Part shown: in pieces, positions 60,260 to 64,000 of the stretch
Layout: the number at the start of each line of letters is the position of its first letter
Position numbering within the stretch: position 1 is the first letter of the stretch
NCBI GenBank assembly: GCA_914767715.1
Contig: OU612066.1
Location: 28,990,283-29,054,282, forward strand
Origin: Membranipora membranacea
Taxonomy: Eukaryota; Bryozoa; Gymnolaemata; Cheilostomatida; Membraniporidae
Length of the DNA: 64,000 nucleotides
Direction of reading: 5' to 3'
The notes under the pieces: generated by a model
Databases searched by the model: none
The model's input: the letters and a program-made list of their open reading frames with translations, nothing else
Told to the model about the DNA's origin: nothing
Position numbers and translations under genes: made by a program

Positions 60260-63200
60260 AATGCTTTTAGTTATCACTTTACCACTAACCACAATATTCA
60301 CAGGCTGTATCAATGAGTGAGTATTTAGTACGCAGACAAAACACTATGATTTAGTATCTTTGGCTGTATCATGCTGCTATTTTATGGCTATGTGTACGTC
60401 ATTGTTGACATCGCGGGCCGTAGCATGCAAACGCTGTATTGAGCGTTTCACATTTATACCGAGATCACGTGTGCCTTTGCTGTGACATCATCACTCCAGG
60501 ACAAACACATATACTGACCGCCACATTTGTCCATCTTGCCGGGTCCTCTTAGCTTTGTTAGCTTACTGCCATAGGCCCGATAAAAATGAGGTAACCCATA
60601 CAATCAAATTTTTTTACCACACTGCGCATGAGGTAATTGTCCCTTTCTAACAGTGAGGCCGTCACTGAAACCTTACAAGATCGATACATTACTAAGAACC
60701 TCAGCTCCACTTCAAGAAACCTTGGAGTTTGAAGGTCAGAACTCAAAACATCTGGTGGCGGCAATTTATGGTCGAGACCAAAGAGTTTATTTACCGCATG
60801 CATTTTCAGTGATCTACCGATATATGAGTGAATATCATGTGATCACTGGGGTCCTACCTGCTATGACGTCAGAAGTGATATGGATCGCTGCTCATGCAAT
60901 CGATAGCATGCGTGCTACGGTACTGTGTATATATCAAGGTCCACGTGTTTTATCAGTGCCTTGTTGCAGTACAGTAACACAATGATAACGAAAAACTAAA
61001 CAGGACATTTTTCAATAAAATGAATGTTTCAATATAGGCCCATCAGACACAGGCCATACTTAACCAAGATTTTTCTCGGTTAGCTGGTACATCTATGGTT
61101 TCACCACCTGGGGTCACCATTGTATGCGGAAAAAGCATGATAGGCTGATTGAGTTCCCATGGAAGTTTTAACGGCAGAGGTGCTTGGTGAAACTATAAAC
61201 ATATAAATACTTAGTATATATTATATAATATACATCAAATTAATTTACGGGTGAAGCAAATTACCTCCTAAGCCTATACTTAGCTTTACTCATACATAAA
61301 AAATATGGTCAGTAATCAATTCTGACGAACTGGCAAACTTGTACGAATTCCTCATGATAACTGCGGTTCTATTATGATGATGTCAGAGAGATGGGACTAA
61401 CTAACTAACTAACATCAAGGACGCTGCTGTTTTATCTTGGGGACATGTGTAATTGATGCATCGAAATCCCAAAGCTATAGGCAAACGGAAACGATTATTT
61501 CAGATTAAAAAAGTATGATAGGAATTTGTTCATTGTAATGAAAAGCTATTTTTAGTCCAGCTGTTGACCATAAAAATAGAACATGGTAGCCATGTAGCTA
61601 ACAGCCCATTGCTCAGTGCACATCTTGTCCCTGTTATTGTCGCTGCATGGGCATTTGCCACGTGCAGTCATAAACTAGACTCATTGGCTAACGAAGATTT
61701 TGTTTCACCTTTTGTTTTCCAAACTCCCAAAGGGTCTTGAATAATTTGTTAGGATTGAGGGGCACACGATAAGCAATGACGCAATATTCGATAACTGATG
61801 AGTTTGTTGGAGTAAGAAGTTGTGGGGAACAGAATTATTTTCTGCTACCATAAACAGCAAAGGCTTTGCTATAGAGGGAATAATATGGTATCATAAATCA
61901 AAATATTTGTAGGCCTAGAGAAAGAAGCAAGGAGTCTCATACTGCAATACCTATACAGTGTAAAATGGCAGCTTATCTCAAGGGAATTAGTCTGGTGGAA
62001 CTTTGACTTTTAGTCTTTATGCTGGTTCCAGCTTATGTGAATCTTTTAATCAATGGTAAAGACAAATTATATCAAATATGTGATGCGAGACAGGCAAACC
62101 TTTCACACAGCTTTCTAAGGGTTTCAGATCAACTTATAAGCTAGGAATCACTCTCTTTATTGTTTCCGCCCGTTTCCACCGTTACAATCTCAGTGATTGG
62201 ATTGGCGTTAGTGTTGGAATTGAAGTTGTTGCTGTAAACTAGAAAATAGCCAACTGAGCTTGTTGCAACAACAAGGTCAGGTCAACAGAAGTTCAGGATG
62301 ACATCATAGGTTTCAAGCTTGATTAAATCCTCGCAGCTGCTGGCGCGGCGCATAGTTAGCGATAAGATAAAAGGTTTCAGCTCGATGCGCAAAGTAGTTT
62401 GAATCTAGAAAGGTAGACATTTTGTCTGCATTTGAATCATTCGGTATCAGTGATATTGGCGAAGTGGTCTTGAGAACAAGGACCAGATAAAGTTGAAAAA
62501 ATAGCCTAAAGTTATCGTTGATGACGTCACTACTGGCCTGAATGTAGGTGGTGTCTTCGGAACCGTGTGATTGTGGACAAAATGAAAATTTCTTGGCTAA
62601 GGGTCACTGTAAAGTGAAAAATCAGTAAACCCTTTACCTAAGATCACTCCATTTTTCCGACTAAAACTGTATGCCATAGACAAAATCGGAATATCTCTAT
62701 TGGATGGGTTGCTTGTTTATTGGCAGTGACATCATGTATGGTCAGCTGACCATGGCCTCAAAATGTCTGCTTATAAAACATTAAAAAAATTGTGAACTTG
62801 TTTAATCCGGTTCATTATCCAGGGTTAACCACCATGGTGAGTTGTCAAAGGTCAGCTACAAAATAAAAGCTCTTTTTGGCAAGATAATGATTACGCCAAA
62901 ATATAATCAGTGTACTTCCTGGTTGAATTGGCTTCATTATGTTAGCTGGCATTTGAAGCTCATATAGTGTTTTATTCACAATCTCATTCTTTCGCGCTTG
63001 TAACGAAAATTATCAAATACAATGATGTCATAGCCCTGTCCTTAAAAATGACTCATTTGCAACGAAGAGCATTCAAGCATTTTAATATTCTTTGTCACAG
63101 TGGTTATAAAAAATAACTAAAATCAACAACGAAGGATAGCTGAAACTAGAGTAAAGACAGATAGTTCAAGTAGCATTGTCACTATTGTTGTAAAGGGAGT

Positions 63201-63720
63201 TGGTAGTGTTCTAGTTTCATCTCGAAAATTGAAACAAAGGATTCTCTTTCTCTTTAGAGGAATCACCTTTCACCTGTGGTGATGGTCACATGACTATCTT
63301 TACTCGTTTACAGCTTGCATGCTTTTTCTGTTTCTACCAGAGACCATAGATTATCTAATGTCTGTTGGTCAACACCACACAGCTGTCATCGTCTGAGAGT
63401 CATGTGCAAAAATCACACCAGCTTAGCTTGTGATCTTACTGTTTTGTTGCTTATTTTTTAGTGACATCAGTCTGTCCCGCCAAACAAAACGGCAACAAAA
63501 GATCATGTGGGTGTGCCTGCCAGAGAACATTATTAATCCAGCTGTACCGCACTGAACAGGATCTTAATTTTGTTTTCCATTACAATGGAATTTTAGCATT
63601 CCGCACCCATCTTTCTTCGTGCCCAGACCGATTAGAGCGCATGCATTTGTAAGGCGTCATAAGTGACGTCATACAGGCTTGGCCTCTCCGAGTATCACCA
63701 ACTTTCCATTAACATATATA
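60260..63720. other. No gene recognised
   Basis: ORFs at 60653-60985 and 63461-63652 are open for 110 and 63 codons, but neither shows a known domain or a clear splice context. Two perfect CRE palindromes occur at 60864 and 62522. The first two kilobases are AT-rich. Confidence 0.45.
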
Positions 63721-63723
63721 TTT

Positions 63724-63787
63724 AATAAAGTTTATGCTTATGAAACTTTATTATCACTTGAGGAGTGCTTATGTTGACACTCCTCAA
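63724..63787. repeat. Two adjacent small hairpins
   Basis: AATAAAGTTT...AAACTTTATT (63724-63752) is followed 5 bases later by TTGAGGAGTG...CACTCCTCAA (63758-63787). Both have TGCTTATG at the start of the loop. No flanking duplication is seen. Confidence 0.7.
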
Positions 63788-64000
63788 AATTCTGCGGTTT
63801 GCTCAACTACCCTGAAATAGTTCACAAAACACTTGGCGGTTTCTTAACCCACAATCTGCTCGGCGGCGTGTTTAGCAGACCTTTTTCTCGCGTAATGATA
63901 CAATCCTGAACGCGGATGTGCTGTTTTAAACCGTCAGTTTATTTTTCCAAAGTTTTTCAAACGAGTGTAAATACAAGTTGTTGACTACATGAGGCAACAG

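Overview
The window is eukaryotic and almost certainly metazoan. It is AT-rich, has spliced genes with GT/AG introns and long non-coding stretches, and carries decayed non-LTR retrotransposon fragments and abundant short palindromic insertions. The best guess is a marine invertebrate, perhaps an invertebrate deuterostome, but the sequence alone does not fix the species.

Left part (1-14.3 kb). Two 1,255-base direct copies (about 99% identical) of a repeat that includes a reverse-transcriptase C-terminal relic flank 3.2 kb of gene-free DNA. Next come a single-exon tRNA 2'-phosphotransferase gene (TRPT1, minus, 5812-6456), then plus-strand exons of a membrane protein (transmembrane exon at 8292, acidic/proline/tyrosine-rich tail from 8666, tail duplicated to 9687). 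A hairpin transposon sits inside the tail coding sequence. Then comes an eight-exon DUSP11/PIR1 RNA 5'-phosphatase gene (minus, 11204-14283), which I assembled exon by exon with matching splice phases at every junction. TRPT1 and DUSP11 both act on RNA phosphates.

Middle part (14.3-34.6 kb). This is mostly repeat-derived: three copies of a dispersed repeat (6.84, 16.9 and 33.0 kb), degenerate tandem repeats, a 5'-truncated CR1/jockey-like LINE fragment (20.19-21.35 kb), minisatellites, and the 3' end of a second membrane-protein gene on the minus strand (29921-32556).

Right part (34.6-64 kb). About 25 kb is a degenerate tandem array of 5-6.5 kb units (at least four), with an internal inverted duplication and an 0.8 kb foldback insertion. 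Its recurring blocks carry perfect CRE palindromes (TGACGTCA; eight or nine inside the array, three more in the last 4 kb). I see no convincing protein gene there.

The most interesting signal is a set of palindromic insertions. Four elements of 99-143 bases start TAG and end CTA with exact 9-base target duplications, a fifth of only 34 bases has the same ends, and several 25-30 base micro-hairpins are flanked by 5-7 base direct repeats. They form a size ladder of hairpin insertions, two of which can be tested within the window: one splits a reading frame that becomes open again without it, the other is missing from paralogous copies.
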